From assembly GCA_963837355.1 (NCBI GenBank), contig CAWIMY010000002.1:62001-126000 (forward strand): a stretch of 64,000 nt of DNA, written 5' to 3'. The translations under genes were made by a program, and so were the position numbers. The DNA comes from Aureispira sp963837355 (GTDB taxonomy: Bacteria; Bacteroidota; Bacteroidia; Chitinophagales; Saprospiraceae). Within the stretch, counting starts at the first letter, position 1. Each line of letters opens with the position of its first letter. The notes beneath the pieces are model-generated. The model saw nothing but the letters and a program-made list of their open reading frames with translations, made no database searches and was not told the DNA's origin. Positions 35,597-45,049 of this stretch are shown here, piece by piece.

Positions 35597-35974
35597 ATGT
35601 CCCTCGTCCGAGAATTAGACCATTATTACGCCAAGCACCCCGAACCCAACCGAGGTTGCTTATTGGCCTTGCGACAAATTATTTTGCAACAGGATGACCA
35701 TATTAGTGAAAAGAAAAAATGGGGTATTCCCTGCTTTTACTACTACAACCGTTTATTTTGCTGTCTAAACGTACCGCCCAAGACACAGCAGCCGTATGTG
35801 TTATTCACAGAAGGTCTCCTGCTAGACTTTCCAGAATTGGAACAGGGAAAGCGGGTGCGCATGAAAATCTTCCAAATTAATGCTGAAGAAGATTTGCCGA
35901 TGGAGCAACTGACCACCATTTTGCAAGCGGCTTTGAATTTGTATAAAACGGGAATCATTCCCTTCAAAAAATAA
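35597..35974 (+). CDS. DUF1801-like (YdhG) protein
   Basis: 125 residues with the DUF1801 layout: an N-terminal helix, then EKKKWGIPCFYYYNRLFCCLN (the family usually shows a KWG-P-F-Y run) and QPYVLFTEGLLLDFP. Small cytoplasmic protein; relatives in firmicutes are iron-related or structural, but no activity is established. It is 45 bp after the glycosyltransferase and could be co-transcribed. Confidence 0.75.
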   Translation: MSLVRELDHYYAKHPEPNRGCLLALRQIILQQDDHISEKKKWGIPCFYYYNRLFCCLNVPPKTQQPYVLFTEGLLLDFPELEQGKRVRMKIFQINAEEDLPMEQLTTILQAALNLYKTGIIPFKK

Positions 35975-36057
35975 TCCTCGGCGCAGGGAACGATTAAGTA
36001 GTTTATGGAGGTTAGAAGAGCATATTTTAATCTTTTTATTGACTAATCCTTTTTAAC

Positions 36058-36405
36058 ATGTCCACCACTACTTGGCTATACCGCCCTGTAAATCAGGCGG
36101 AGTTAGACCTTATTGCACAAAACGACTGGCAGGGCTTTCCGCCGCGCTTGCCCGAGCAACCTATTTTTTATCCTGTCATGAACGAAGCCTATGCTGCCGA
36201 AATTTGCGAAAAATGGAATGTGCCCGCCTATGGCGTAGGTTATGTGACGCGTTTTGCGGTGGATACGGAGTACTTGAAGCGTTTTCGGGTAGAAAATGTA
36301 GGTGCCGCGCGGCATAATGAGTTGTGGGTGCCTGCGGAGGACTTAGAGGACTTTAATGCGCATATTGTAGGAAAAATTGAGGTCACGCAGACTTTTCGGA
36401 AATAA
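36058..36405 (+). CDS. Small conserved protein of the ADP-ribosylation/crystallin J1-annotated family
   Basis: 115 residues: TTWLYRPVNQAELDLI, then FPPRLPEQPIFYPVMNEAYA, GYVTRFAVDTEYLKRF and HNELWVPAEDLEDFNAHIVG. These blocks recur in a small family that databases label ADP-ribosylation/crystallin J1 although the biochemistry is unproven. The fold resembles a compact ADP-ribosyltransferase-like core; that is family knowledge, not read from catalytic residues here. A terminator at 36434-36463 follows. Confidence 0.7.
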   Translation: MSTTTWLYRPVNQAELDLIAQNDWQGFPPRLPEQPIFYPVMNEAYAAEICEKWNVPAYGVGYVTRFAVDTEYLKRFRVENVGAARHNELWVPAEDLEDFNAHIVGKIEVTQTFRK

Positions 36406-36433
36406 GTTCCCCCTTCTAGGAATTGAAAATAGA

Positions 36434-36463
36434 GAAGCTGCCCATTGGGTGGCTTCTTTTTTT
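36434..36463 (+). terminator. Terminator after the crystallin J1-annotated gene
   Basis: GAAGC.GCCCA pairs with GGGT.GCTTC (one mismatch) around a TT loop and runs into seven T residues. Confidence 0.8.
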
Positions 36464-36580
36464 ATTCGATAAGTTGTTTTCTTGCTTGTATACACAAGTT
36501 TTAGAGAAGACAAGATTGTTATTTTATTTTATAAATTCCTATCTTGTTTTTTACTTCTGAACCTTTATAAGAAACGTTTC

Positions 36581-38122
36581 ATGTATAAGATTGAATATTT
36601 GGTGATTGCGGATAAAGAAACCACTAAAAGCGTGCAAGCTCTAGAAAACCTACTCAAATCAGATGATGACATTAAACTACAAAAAGGACGCTTGAAGGTT
36701 GGTAACTTTAATGGCCCTTACAATATTTCTAAAGGTAAAGTAGCCGCTAGTGACAACAAAGGATTATATTTCAATTTATCCTTTACCTGTGAACGAGAAG
36801 AGGACATTCCAGCATTTGGACTGGCTCTGAGAAGTGTTCGTGGCCGATTGAGTATTCTCAATCAAAAACAGTTTGTCATTTGGGATGATATATCTCGCTT
36901 CTACAGTCAAAAAGCGTACAGCAAGATTAATTATATCGAGAATCTTATGCGTAAATTACTGACAAAATTCATGTTGGTAAACCTCGGTATGAACTGGGAC
37001 AAACAGCGGATGCCCAATGATGTTTCTACGTCTATTCATAAGGATAACAAGGACTTCAACCACTTCAATAATGTTGATTTTATAAAACTAAGTGATTTTC
37101 TGTTTAGTAAGAATTATCCGAAGCACAAGGAAGATGTATTCAAGAAGCTTGACGCGGCAAAGGATAGTTCTGATATTGACTTGGAAGAAATTAGGTCGCT
37201 ACTGCCTCGTAGCAACTGGACAAAATACTTCGGTTCTATTATTAATTGTGATGGAGATTTTATTAAATCGCGTTGGGAGAAGTTATACCAGCTTAGAAAT
37301 TCAGTTGCTCACAACAAGACTTTTGGCCTCAAAGATTTAGAAGAAGTCAATAGCATTGTTGGCGAAATAGGGCAATACTTAGAGGCAGCTGTTGATGAGT
37401 TAGATGAGGTCATTGTACCAGCAGACCAGATTGATGAGGTCGTTCAGGAAGTGATCAGTGAAGGGCAAAAAGAGATCATAGAATTCATAGATAAGGTAGA
37501 TGAACTAGAAAAAGCATTGCGGAAAGTGCATGAGATTCATTTGAGTTCAGATGGTGGTTCGCCTAAGGATATTCGTGAAGTCATAGAAGCGATCTATCTT
37601 TCTACTGCCACTCAAAATGCTATCATTAATAGACTGTATGTAGAAGACACGTTTGACATCATAGAAAACATTGCCGTAAAAAAGGATTTGATAATAAATC
37701 GTTGGAACGCTGATGTTAAAGACATACTGAATCAAATACTTAAACAGCTAATCAAATACATCCCATACAAGGAAGAAGATCATACGGAGAACATTAAAAA
37801 CAAGGCAATTATAGCGATCTATAAAAAACTAGAATCTATATTGCTGTCATTAAATCTAGAAGTAAAGTACAACAAGTACTACATTTCTTTTCGCAAAGAG
37901 GACTCTAATGTAATCGATATACAATTGCAACAGAAGAGCTTGAAAGTTTGGCTAAATGCTGGTAAGGGAACCCTAGAGGATGTTAACAACATTACCCGAG
38001 ATGTCTCCCAAGTCGGTCATTTAGGTAACGGTGATTATGAGATTACAATAACGGACAAAAGCCAATTAGACAATCTTATGAAACTAATCCAACAAGTCCT
38101 CGATCAATATTCCGACCAATAA
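36581..38122 (+). CDS. HEPN-motif protein, possible defence ribonuclease
   Basis: 513 residues from ATG 36581; a TTG extension to 36482 adds an AT-rich hydrophobic stretch with no homology-like features. The N-terminal 100 residues are a beta-rich domain. Residues about 105-275 form a helical domain whose opening (KINYIENLMRKLLTKFML) and C-terminal helix with Arg239-Asn240-x3-His244 (QLRNSVAHN) match the Swt1-like HEPN fold and the RX4H RNase motif. A Glu/Asp-rich helical linker precedes a C-terminal alpha/beta region (480-513, NLMKLIQQVLDQY). The base composition is more AT-rich than the neighbours. HEPN proteins often act in abortive infection or toxin systems; that role is inference. Confidence 0.75.
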   Translation: MYKIEYLVIADKETTKSVQALENLLKSDDDIKLQKGRLKVGNFNGPYNISKGKVAASDNKGLYFNLSFTCEREEDIPAFGLALRSVRGRLSILNQKQFVIWDDISRFYSQKAYSKINYIENLMRKLLTKFMLVNLGMNWDKQRMPNDVSTSIHKDNKDFNHFNNVDFIKLSDFLFSKNYPKHKEDVFKKLDAAKDSSDIDLEEIRSLLPRSNWTKYFGSIINCDGDFIKSRWEKLYQLRNSVAHNKTFGLKDLEEVNSIVGEIGQYLEAAVDELDEVIVPADQIDEVVQEVISEGQKEIIEFIDKVDELEKALRKVHEIHLSSDGGSPKDIREVIEAIYLSTATQNAIINRLYVEDTFDIIENIAVKKDLIINRWNADVKDILNQILKQLIKYIPYKEEDHTENIKNKAIIAIYKKLESILLSLNLEVKYNKYYISFRKEDSNVIDIQLQQKSLKVWLNAGKGTLEDVNNITRDVSQVGHLGNGDYEITITDKSQLDNLMKLIQQVLDQYSDQ

Positions 38123-38194
38123 AAAAGCGCCCCAAACCAAGTTCAGCGCGCTTAAACCTATAGTGTCAGTAAGTTTTTTCATAGAAAAGGAATT

Positions 38195-38665
38195 CTAGCA
38201 CACTTTATCAGCGCAACTAGAACTCGCAAAAGCGTTGGGTTTGGCTTTGAACTCGTAGCCCATGCCTTTGATGTAGCCCATCGCTTCTTTTAGGGCGACA
38301 TTGGATTTAAAACTCGCGTCGGTATTGATGTCGGCGTGAATTTCTAGTGCAATGTCGTAGTTGTCCCAAATATTGGACAACTCATAAGCCAGTGTTACCG
38401 AGCGGCTTACCTCGTTGATCATGCGTTCGCGAATCGACATTTTTTGGACGACGATCTCGCTGTTGATGAACATGAACCCCCCTTTGCCCTCTCTCAAAAA
38501 CACAATCACGGTAGCAAAGCCAATGTTTTTGCCGCGCACTTGTGAATCCGTTCCAATGCAAATTTTCAGGGGATGTCCTTCTGCCAATTCTTTTTGAATG
38601 GTCTTCTCTACTGCTTCTTTAATGGGCAATAAAATTCTGCTCCCATTTAGTCTACGCCAGCTCAT
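38195..38665 (-). CDS. Ribonuclease H-like DUF458 (YkuK) family protein
   Basis: 156 residues. Signs of the YkuK/DUF458 family are ICIGTDSQVRGKNIGFATVIVF (conserved Asp at GTDSQ), EIHADINTD (a second Asp-rich strand) and the C-terminus AFASSSCADKV. The family has an RNase H-like fold, which suggests nuclease activity, but no function is proven. Convergent with the HEPN gene, 72 bp apart. A palindromic hairpin separates it from the rod operon. Confidence 0.82.
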   Translation of the reverse strand: MSWRRLNGSRILLPIKEAVEKTIQKELAEGHPLKICIGTDSQVRGKNIGFATVIVFLREGKGGFMFINSEIVVQKMSIRERMINEVSRSVTLAYELSNIWDNYDIALEIHADINTDASFKSNVALKEAMGYIKGMGYEFKAKPNAFASSSCADKVC

Positions 38666-38692
38666 GCTTGCTCAATTTAGAGGTTATAAATA

Positions 38693-38721
38693 GAAAACGC
38701 CCTCTTTTGAGGGTTGTTTTC
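38693..38721 (-). terminator. Hairpin between DUF458 and the rod operon
   Basis: GAAAACGCCCTC and GAGGGTTGTTTTC form a stem around TTTT with minor mismatch. It lies upstream of the DUF458 start and downstream of the rod operon; no strong T tract follows, so it may only pause or protect. Confidence 0.45.
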
Positions 38722-38919
38722 GTTTCTAATGGGGACGGCCAACGAACGAACAATCTTGATTTCTACTATAGCTTATACAATTATTATTCCCTAATTTTTA
38801 GGAGCGCACAAGGCATTAGTTATTGATTGTCTGTGCATTTTGATGCCGACATACTATCACCTAACTACACGCAACGCGTATAAGTTCCAAAGAGATTATT
38901 ATTTTTGTGTAAAGAGACG

Positions 38920-38953
38920 GGTTGGCGGGTAGCGAAGGGGCCACCCGCCAACC
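38920..38953 (-). terminator. GC-rich hairpin after rodA
   Basis: GGTTGGCGGGT and ACCCGCCAACC form a perfect 11-bp stem immediately past the rodA stop. The T tract is short (CGTCTCTTT), so factor-independent termination is possible but not certain. Confidence 0.55.
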
Positions 38954-38963
38954 TATGCCGCCG

Positions 38964-40379
38964 CTAACTAAAGGCAAATAGGCGGTTGCTATCGAGCTTG
39001 ATGAGAATGCCCATGAGAATGCAAAAGGAGAGCAGAGAAGAGCCTCCGTAACTGATAAAGGGCAACGGAATGCCGATTACCGGAACCAGCCCTACCGTCA
39101 TACCGACGTTGATAAACACGTGAAAAAAGAGAATAGAAGCAACGCCCAAAGCGTAGTATTTGGTAAAGAGCGAGCGCTGGCGTTGTGCTAGAAAAAGAAT
39201 GCGCAAAATCAACGCAAAAAAGATCAGAATGATAAAGGTGGTGCCCATAAAGCCCCACTCCTCTCCGACCGTACAAAAGATAAAATCAGTGGATTGTTCG
39301 GGTACATAATCGAGCTTTGTCCGCTCGCCTTGCAAAAACCCCTTGCCAGCCCAGCCACCTGATCCAATCGCAAATTTTGATTGCTCAACGTTGTACAAAG
39401 GCCCTAACGGGTGGCATTTCTCAGGGCGAAGCCAAACCCAAATACGCTCTTGACGGTGGCTTCCAATTAAGTTATTGACAATGTAATTCACGGAAGTTGA
39501 AAAACCAATCGCCATCGAGACTAAGATGCCTGTAAAAAAGCTGCCTTCCCAGTTCTTATTCAAAATATTGCCTGTTGCCAAGGCCAATAAAACAGCGGTA
39601 TTGAGCCCTGTTGTTATAATAGGCCCTACTTCTCTCAATAGAAAATAGCTCGCTACCGCCTGCAACGCAATCGCCAACATCCAAACATTTTCCTTGCGTA
39701 AGCCTCGAAGCAAGACGGCACAACCAACGACAATGATAACATTGATTAACCACCAAGTATCATCGTACAACAAGGCCGCGATGGCAAGAGCAGCGACAGC
39801 AATGCCCAAAATATAGAGCCAGACATCCATCCCAGCTCGAAACAACAGAATAAAAAAGGAAAAATAGACGAGCGTAGACCCCGCATCCCCTTGCAATAAC
39901 ACCAAGGCCACAGGAAACAAAATAATCGAAAAGGCAATAATTTTAACGCGCAATTCTTGCATGCGCATATTCGGCATACTCAGAAAAGCAGCCAACATAA
40001 GGCAAGTCGCCACTTTTCCAAACTCCGAAGGCTGAAAGCGGAACCCGCCGATATTATACCAAGAAGTCGCTCCCTTAATCGCTGCGGTAAACAAGACACC
40101 CACCAGCAAGAGCATCGTAATCCCATAAAATACGGGCGCAAAGGTCTCATAAAAGCGCGCTTCGATCAACTGAATTAAGCCAACCATTACGACAGCGACC
40201 GTAATCCACAGCAATTGCTTGCCATAATTCTTACTCAAATCGTATAAACTCGTAAACGAAGCCTCGTCCAAGTAACCCGCTGCAAAAATCATGGCCCAGC
40301 CGCTAATCACCAACGTTGCCCAAAGCAAAATGGTAATCCAATCGTATCCCCCAATGTCTGAATCTCTACTTTGACGCAT
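38964..40379 (-). CDS. rodA: Rod-shape SEDS glycosyltransferase RodA
   Basis: 471 residues with about ten transmembrane helices of the SEDS family. Family blocks are GSGGWAGKGFLQGERTKLDYVPEQSTDFIFCTVGEEWGF (split across two stretches here) and IPLPFISYGGSSLLS at the C-terminus. RodA polymerises lipid II into glycan strands together with PBP2 during elongation. It is the last gene of the mre/rod cluster, 39 bp downstream of mrdA. Confidence 0.95.
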   Translation of the reverse strand: MRQSRDSDIGGYDWITILLWATLVISGWAMIFAAGYLDEASFTSLYDLSKNYGKQLLWITVAVVMVGLIQLIEARFYETFAPVFYGITMLLLVGVLFTAAIKGATSWYNIGGFRFQPSEFGKVATCLMLAAFLSMPNMRMQELRVKIIAFSIILFPVALVLLQGDAGSTLVYFSFFILLFRAGMDVWLYILGIAVAALAIAALLYDDTWWLINVIIVVGCAVLLRGLRKENVWMLAIALQAVASYFLLREVGPIITTGLNTAVLLALATGNILNKNWEGSFFTGILVSMAIGFSTSVNYIVNNLIGSHRQERIWVWLRPEKCHPLGPLYNVEQSKFAIGSGGWAGKGFLQGERTKLDYVPEQSTDFIFCTVGEEWGFMGTTFIILIFFALILRILFLAQRQRSLFTKYYALGVASILFFHVFINVGMTVGLVPVIGIPLPFISYGGSSLLSFCILMGILIKLDSNRLFAFS

Positions 40380-40418
40380 GGCTATTACTTTCTTCTTATA
40401 ATAAAATACTACACACCA

Positions 40419-42296
40419 CTAGGGCACTTGCTGTGTGTAACTGTTGGAAACGCGCTTGATTAAATCTGCTTCCAACATTTGCTTTTCTAAGGATTGACGG
40501 GCTTTGCTGTCAATACTCCCTTTGAGGTATTTTTCGATCATTAAACTAGAAATGGGGCCAGCATAGGTCGAGCCATAACCACCGTTTTCTACATATACAG
40601 CAATCGCTATTTTGGGATTGTCGCGAGGTGCAAAAGCAATGAACGTCGAGTGGTCTTTTCCCTTGCTATTTTCTACCGTTCCTGTTTTCCCACACATTAC
40701 AATATCTGGAATCATCGAGCGGCGGCCTGTTCCTGCGGTCATTACGCGAGCCATGCCGTCTACGACAGGATCAAAATGTTGCGGGTGGACTTTGGTATAA
40801 TGACGTTGCTGAAAGCGGTCTAAAATCCCCGTGGCATCGCCTTGGAATTCCCTAGCAAAGTGAGGGGTGTAAAAATAGCCGCGATTGGCAATAATAGCTG
40901 CCATGTTTGCCATTTGTAGCGGCGTGATTAACAGTTCGCCCTGCCCAATCCCCACCGAAACGGCGGTAGAAAATTTCCATAATCCCTTGCCGTGTTTTCT
41001 ATCATAATAAGCAGCCGTAGGCACGTGTCCCGAAGCTTCGTTTGGAATATCTACGCCAAGTTTGGCACCTAATCCCCAAGCGTGCAAGTGATCGGCCAGC
41101 TTGTTCATGCCTTTTTCAGGATAAAAATAACCATAGACATTGACCAACTCGCGAAAGGTTTGGCAATAGTATTTGTTACAAGAATACTGAATCGCATTGC
41201 CGACATCATTGATCGCGCCGTGTCCGTGGCATCCCACACGCAAGGAACCGTACAAAAAGCCGCCTCCACAGGCCATACCACGTCCTGGGGTCAAAATGCC
41301 CTCTTCTAGGCCAATGGCCGACAAGACAGGTTTAAAAATAGAACCTGGAGGGTATTGCGCCATCAATGCACGGTTGAATAAAGGAATCAAGGAATCTTTC
41401 TGCAAATTGCGAAAGGCTTCTTGACGATTGCGGTTGACGGCCAAGACGGAAGGATCGTAACTGGGGCTGCTAATCATCGCTAAAATTTCCCCCGTTTCAG
41501 GTTCGATGGCAACGATAGCACCGACCTTGTTTTTCATTAATTCTTCGCCGTACGCCTGCAATTCTAAGTCAATCGAGGTAATCAAATCATAGCCCGACAC
41601 CGCTGGTTCGTCCAAACTGCCGTTCTTATATTGTCCTTTTCGTTTGCCCCATTTGTCTTTAAGCACGTGTTCTACGCCGCGAATACCGCGCAATTGCGCT
41701 TCATAGGACAATTCGAGGCCACTCGTACCAATGTACTCTCCGCGCTGGTACAAGCCTTCTGACTTCTTGATTTGATTAGGGCTGACCTCACTGATATAAC
41801 CGAGCATGTGCGCGCCTACTTTGGCAGGATAACCCCGTACGCTCTTGCGCTGCCGCTCAAACCCTGGAAATTCATACAAACGCTCTTCTATGGCGGCAAA
41901 TTTATCTCCTGGAATCTGGGTCAAAAAATCAAAGGGCTTGCGCCGTGAAAAGCGGCTGTCTCTAAAATCTTTGTTGAGGTTGGCCTTAAAGGTGCTGTCG
42001 CTAATACCAAGCAGCGTGCAAAAACTCGCGGTGTCAATATTGGCTTTGCGCACTTGATTGTAAGTCGCTTTGAGGTCGTACATGGCCAAATTATACACTA
42101 ATAATTCGCCGTGGCGATCTTTGAGTGCGCCTCTAGAGGGGTATAAGGTTACGGCCTCCCGGTAGCTGTGCTGCTGCTGGTAAGACTTATCCAACACCTG
42201 AATTTTGAAGCATTGTATAATAAGGGCTACGGCGGCTAGTCCAAATACTACTTGCAATACGCGCTGTCTATCTTGATACAAATCTTGCATAACCAC
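40419..42296 (-). CDS. mrdA: Penicillin-binding protein 2 (transpeptidase)
   Basis: 625 residues. One N-terminal membrane helix (LQVVFGLAAVALIIQCFKI) precedes the PBP dimerisation domain and the transpeptidase domain with all three motifs: the nucleophile in PPGSIFKPVLS (SxxK), SCN (SCNKYY) and KTGT (CGKTGTVEN). It crosslinks peptidoglycan stem peptides for cell elongation. Length is typical. It lies between mreD and rodA in the elongasome cluster, so RodA-PBP2 are encoded side by side. Confidence 0.95.
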   Translation of the reverse strand: MVMQDLYQDRQRVLQVVFGLAAVALIIQCFKIQVLDKSYQQQHSYREAVTLYPSRGALKDRHGELLVYNLAMYDLKATYNQVRKANIDTASFCTLLGISDSTFKANLNKDFRDSRFSRRKPFDFLTQIPGDKFAAIEERLYEFPGFERQRKSVRGYPAKVGAHMLGYISEVSPNQIKKSEGLYQRGEYIGTSGLELSYEAQLRGIRGVEHVLKDKWGKRKGQYKNGSLDEPAVSGYDLITSIDLELQAYGEELMKNKVGAIVAIEPETGEILAMISSPSYDPSVLAVNRNRQEAFRNLQKDSLIPLFNRALMAQYPPGSIFKPVLSAIGLEEGILTPGRGMACGGGFLYGSLRVGCHGHGAINDVGNAIQYSCNKYYCQTFRELVNVYGYFYPEKGMNKLADHLHAWGLGAKLGVDIPNEASGHVPTAAYYDRKHGKGLWKFSTAVSVGIGQGELLITPLQMANMAAIIANRGYFYTPHFAREFQGDATGILDRFQQRHYTKVHPQHFDPVVDGMARVMTAGTGRRSMIPDIVMCGKTGTVENSKGKDHSTFIAFAPRDNPKIAIAVYVENGGYGSTYAGPISSLMIEKYLKGSIDSKARQSLEKQMLEADLIKRVSNSYTQQVP

Positions 42297-42317
42297 TAGT
42301 TTATTTTGAATATCCTT

Positions 42318-42361
42318 TTCCTGAGCTAGTTGAGCGAAATCGAAACTAGCTCAGGAAAATA
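42318..42361. repeat. Strong hairpin between mreD and mrdA
   Basis: Complementary arms TTTTCCTGAGCTAGTT and AACTAGCTCAGGAAAA (about 16 nt each) enclose an 11-nt loop inside the otherwise tight mre/rod operon. There is no T tract on the minus-strand side, so it may be an attenuator or mRNA-processing site rather than a terminator. Confidence 0.7.
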
Positions 42362-42365
42362 CGAA

Positions 42366-42869
42366 CTACTCTTTTGGATTAAAGATGTATTGGTATAGGA
42401 TAACGATTAGCATTGAAAGCGAAAAAACCATTATCAAACTTAACAACCACAACCAAGAAAACAGGTGCAGCTGTTCTAAAGTAACCACCCAAACGGTGTG
42501 CAATAAAAACAACGCGCTGCTGTATTGCAAAAACCAACGAATCCCCAAATTGTGCTTACTGGGTGCTTTGCCTGGTTCGTAGCCCCCACGGGGTTCTAAT
42601 ATCACCAAAATTAAAGGCCGCAACGCCGCAACGGCAACCGCTGCCGAAGCAAATTGGCCAGGCGTATTGTAAATGGCATCGACCAACAAGCCAAAAATAA
42701 AGGCCAACAACATGGCCGCTCCATGAACCATTCCGACAGGCAACAAGAGTACAAACAAGGGATAGACGTAAATATCAATCGCCACATAATCCACCCCTTT
42801 GAGGATGAATTGTAGGAATAACAAAAAGACAAAACGCAAAGCATTGGCGCGCAGGGTAGTACTAGTCAT
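42366..42869 (-). CDS. mreD: Rod shape-determining protein MreD
   Basis: 167 residues, an integral membrane protein with about five transmembrane helices (FVFLLFLQFILKGVDY; GMVHGAAMLLAFIFGLLVDA). Sequence conservation in MreD is low, so the call depends on hydropathy and its position directly after mreC, which it overlaps by 8 bp. It belongs to the MreBCD elongation complex in the inner membrane. Confidence 0.88.
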   Translation of the reverse strand: MTSTTLRANALRFVFLLFLQFILKGVDYVAIDIYVYPLFVLLLPVGMVHGAAMLLAFIFGLLVDAIYNTPGQFASAAVAVAALRPLILVILEPRGGYEPGKAPSKHNLGIRWFLQYSSALFLLHTVWVVTLEQLHLFSWLWLLSLIMVFSLSMLIVILYQYIFNPKE

Positions 42870-43701
42870 TGGTGGTTCCTTCTTCTAGGTTGAGGCGTTC
42901 TTCTTTGAATAAATCCGATACCACATACACGTATTGGATGTTGTTCATATCGTTAAATAAAGCCACTCGAATGTCGTAAAAGTTGAGGCCTGGCGGACGG
43001 GCAACGCTATCGACACGCCCAATCAAAATTCCCTCGGGAAAAATAGTCGAATACCCACTGGTAACAATGGTATCTCCTTTTTGTACCTCGGCGTGTTTGG
43101 GTACCGATTCTAGGCGCAAATGTTGGGCATCTTCGCCATCCCAAACTAACATCCCAAAGTTGTTATTGCGCAAAATCTTGGCGCTAATACGCGTATCCAC
43201 ATTGAGTAGGGACATCACGACCCCAAAATTATTACTCACCTTCTGCACCACACCTACTACTCCTGTTCCATTCCCATTCAAAACCCCTGAATTAGCGCTG
43301 ACACCCTGACGGCGGCCTCTATTGATGGTTATAAAATTGTGGCGGCGGTGAATGGTGTTGTTGATTACTTGTGCTTCAAAATATTGGTATTGCTGTTGCA
43401 AAGTGGTGTCTTTAACCGTGTTGACTTGTACCAAAGAGGTAAACTTGGAACTGGGCAACTTCATTTTCAGCTCGGCATTTTCCCGCGCCAAACTATCGTT
43501 GACTGCGGAGAGGTTCCAATAGCGCGTGGCATTGCTACTCGTCTCATACAGATTGCCAATTAGGCCATTAGCAGAGCTGAGGAATGCTTTTTTTTCGGTA
43601 TTGCTGTTTCTTGTAAAATACAGCGATAAAGCAATCACCTGTAGAATAAAAAAAGCAAAAACGCCATTGTATTTGACTAGGAATAACGCAATTCGCTGCA
43701 T
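42862..43701 (-). CDS. mreC: Rod shape-determining protein MreC
   Basis: 279 residues from ATG 43701; a TTG at 43737 would only add residues before the membrane helix. One transmembrane segment (YNGVFAFFILQVIALSLYF), then a coiled coil (NDSLARENAELKMKLP) and the periplasmic beta-barrel domain with RRHNFITINRGRRQGV and SNNFGVVMSLLNVDTRISAKI. MreC links the elongation machinery to MreB in the periplasm. Terminator-like hairpin 43761-43805 lies upstream. Confidence 0.93.
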   Translation of the reverse strand: MQRIALFLVKYNGVFAFFILQVIALSLYFTRNSNTEKKAFLSSANGLIGNLYETSSNATRYWNLSAVNDSLARENAELKMKLPSSKFTSLVQVNTVKDTTLQQQYQYFEAQVINNTIHRRHNFITINRGRRQGVSANSGVLNGNGTGVVGVVQKVSNNFGVVMSLLNVDTRISAKILRNNNFGMLVWDGEDAQHLRLESVPKHAEVQKGDTIVTSGYSTIFPEGILIGRVDSVARPPGLNFYDIRVALFNDMNNIQYVYVVSDLFKEERLNLEEGTTND

Positions 43702-43760
43702 AAGGAAGGCTAAAACTTCAGGACGAGGGCACCCCAAGGGGCAAACTCTTCTAAGCGGTT

Positions 43761-43805
43761 AAAAAATTGCCGAACTTATTACCACTAGTGCAATAAATTC
43801 GGCAA
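43761..43805 (-). terminator. Terminator-like hairpin between mreB and mreC
   Basis: TTGCCGAA.TTATT and AATAA.TTCGGCAA form a long stem (one mismatch). On the minus strand it is followed by six T residues, so mreB can be transcribed in excess of the downstream genes, as in many bacteria. Confidence 0.75.
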
Positions 43806-43854
43806 GGGCAAACAAGGCGTTATTGCAGTACTTCGAGAGCAACTGCCGCCAAGG

Positions 43855-44889
43855 CTACATATTTTTGTGGGTAATCAAAAACGAGTACTTGACACGATTT
43901 TTTAAGGCAATTCCTGTTCCGCGAACAACGGCGCGTAGCGGATCTTCGGCTACATGAACGGGCAATTTTGTTTTTTGAGCAATTCGCTTATCCAAGCCGC
44001 GCAACAAAGCTCCGCCTCCTGTGAGGTACAACCCTGTTTGGTAAATATCGGCCGCCAACTCTGGGGGCGTGTTTTCTAGCGCTTTTAGGATCGCATCTTC
44101 AATTTTAGAGATGGATTTGTCCAAGCAGTGGCTAATTTCGTTATACGAGACCATAATTTGCTTTGGAATACCCGTCATCAAATCTCGGCCATTAACGGCG
44201 TAATCTTCTGGTGGCACTTCCAATTCGTGCAAGGCTGCTCCTACGTTAATTTTGATTTGCTCGGCCGTACGTTCCCCAATCAACAAATTGTGCTGGCGAC
44301 GCATGTAGTTCATAATATCAGCCGTGAACTCATCCCCTGCTGTACGAATAGATTGGTCACAAACGATTCCCGCTAAGGCAATAACCGCAATTTCTGTGGT
44401 TCCCCCTCCAATATCAATAATCATGTTTCCGATAGGCTCGGTTACATCCAGACCAATTCCTAAAGCAGCTGCCATTGGCTCGTGAATCAAGTACGTCTCG
44501 CGAGAGCCCACGTGTTCTGCTGAGTCAAACACGGCGCGTTTTTCCACTTCAGTAATGCCTGAGGGAATACAAATAACCATACACATATTGCGAAACAACT
44601 TGCGACGGTCTGGAATCATATCAATCATACCTTGGATCATGCGCTCTGCCGCTTCAAAATCCGCAATTACCCCATCTTTGAGCGGGCGAATGGTACGGAT
44701 CATTTGGTGCGTTTTTTCGTGCATCATCATGGCCTTTCGTCCTACGGCGATGACATCGTTGGTATTGCGATTGACCGCTACAATAGAGGGCTCATCGACA
44801 ATGACTTTATCATCACAGGTAATCAGGGTGTTGGCCGTGCCCAGATCGATGGCTATTTCCTGTTTAAAAAAGTTAAAGAAGTTTTTCAT
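43855..44889 (-). CDS. mreB: Rod shape-determining protein MreB (actin-like)
   Basis: 344 residues, full length. The actin-type nucleotide-binding motifs are intact: IAIDLGTANTLI (phosphate 1, residues about 13-24), IGNMIIDIGGGTTEIAVI (phosphate 2) and TGGGALLRGLDKRI (adenosine). It polymerises on the inner membrane and directs lateral wall synthesis through MreCD, RodA and PBP2, which follow it. A Bacteroidota promoter lies about 160 nt upstream. Confidence 0.97.
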   Translation of the reverse strand: MKNFFNFFKQEIAIDLGTANTLITCDDKVIVDEPSIVAVNRNTNDVIAVGRKAMMMHEKTHQMIRTIRPLKDGVIADFEAAERMIQGMIDMIPDRRKLFRNMCMVICIPSGITEVEKRAVFDSAEHVGSRETYLIHEPMAAALGIGLDVTEPIGNMIIDIGGGTTEIAVIALAGIVCDQSIRTAGDEFTADIMNYMRRQHNLLIGERTAEQIKINVGAALHELEVPPEDYAVNGRDLMTGIPKQIMVSYNEISHCLDKSISKIEDAILKALENTPPELAADIYQTGLYLTGGGALLRGLDKRIAQKTKLPVHVAEDPLRAVVRGTGIALKNRVKYSFLITHKNM

Positions 44890-45049
44890 TCTTATATAGT
44901 ATCTTGAGTGTTTGCGGCACGAGCTCCATTCGCAGAGGCGTTAAGAATAACGGGGGAAAAAGGAGGCCGTACTTTAAAATTAATCGTTTCGTTTAAGGGG
45001 TTGAGGCTAAGTTAGGTTGGTAATCATCGCTTTTTGATAACGTTAGCGA

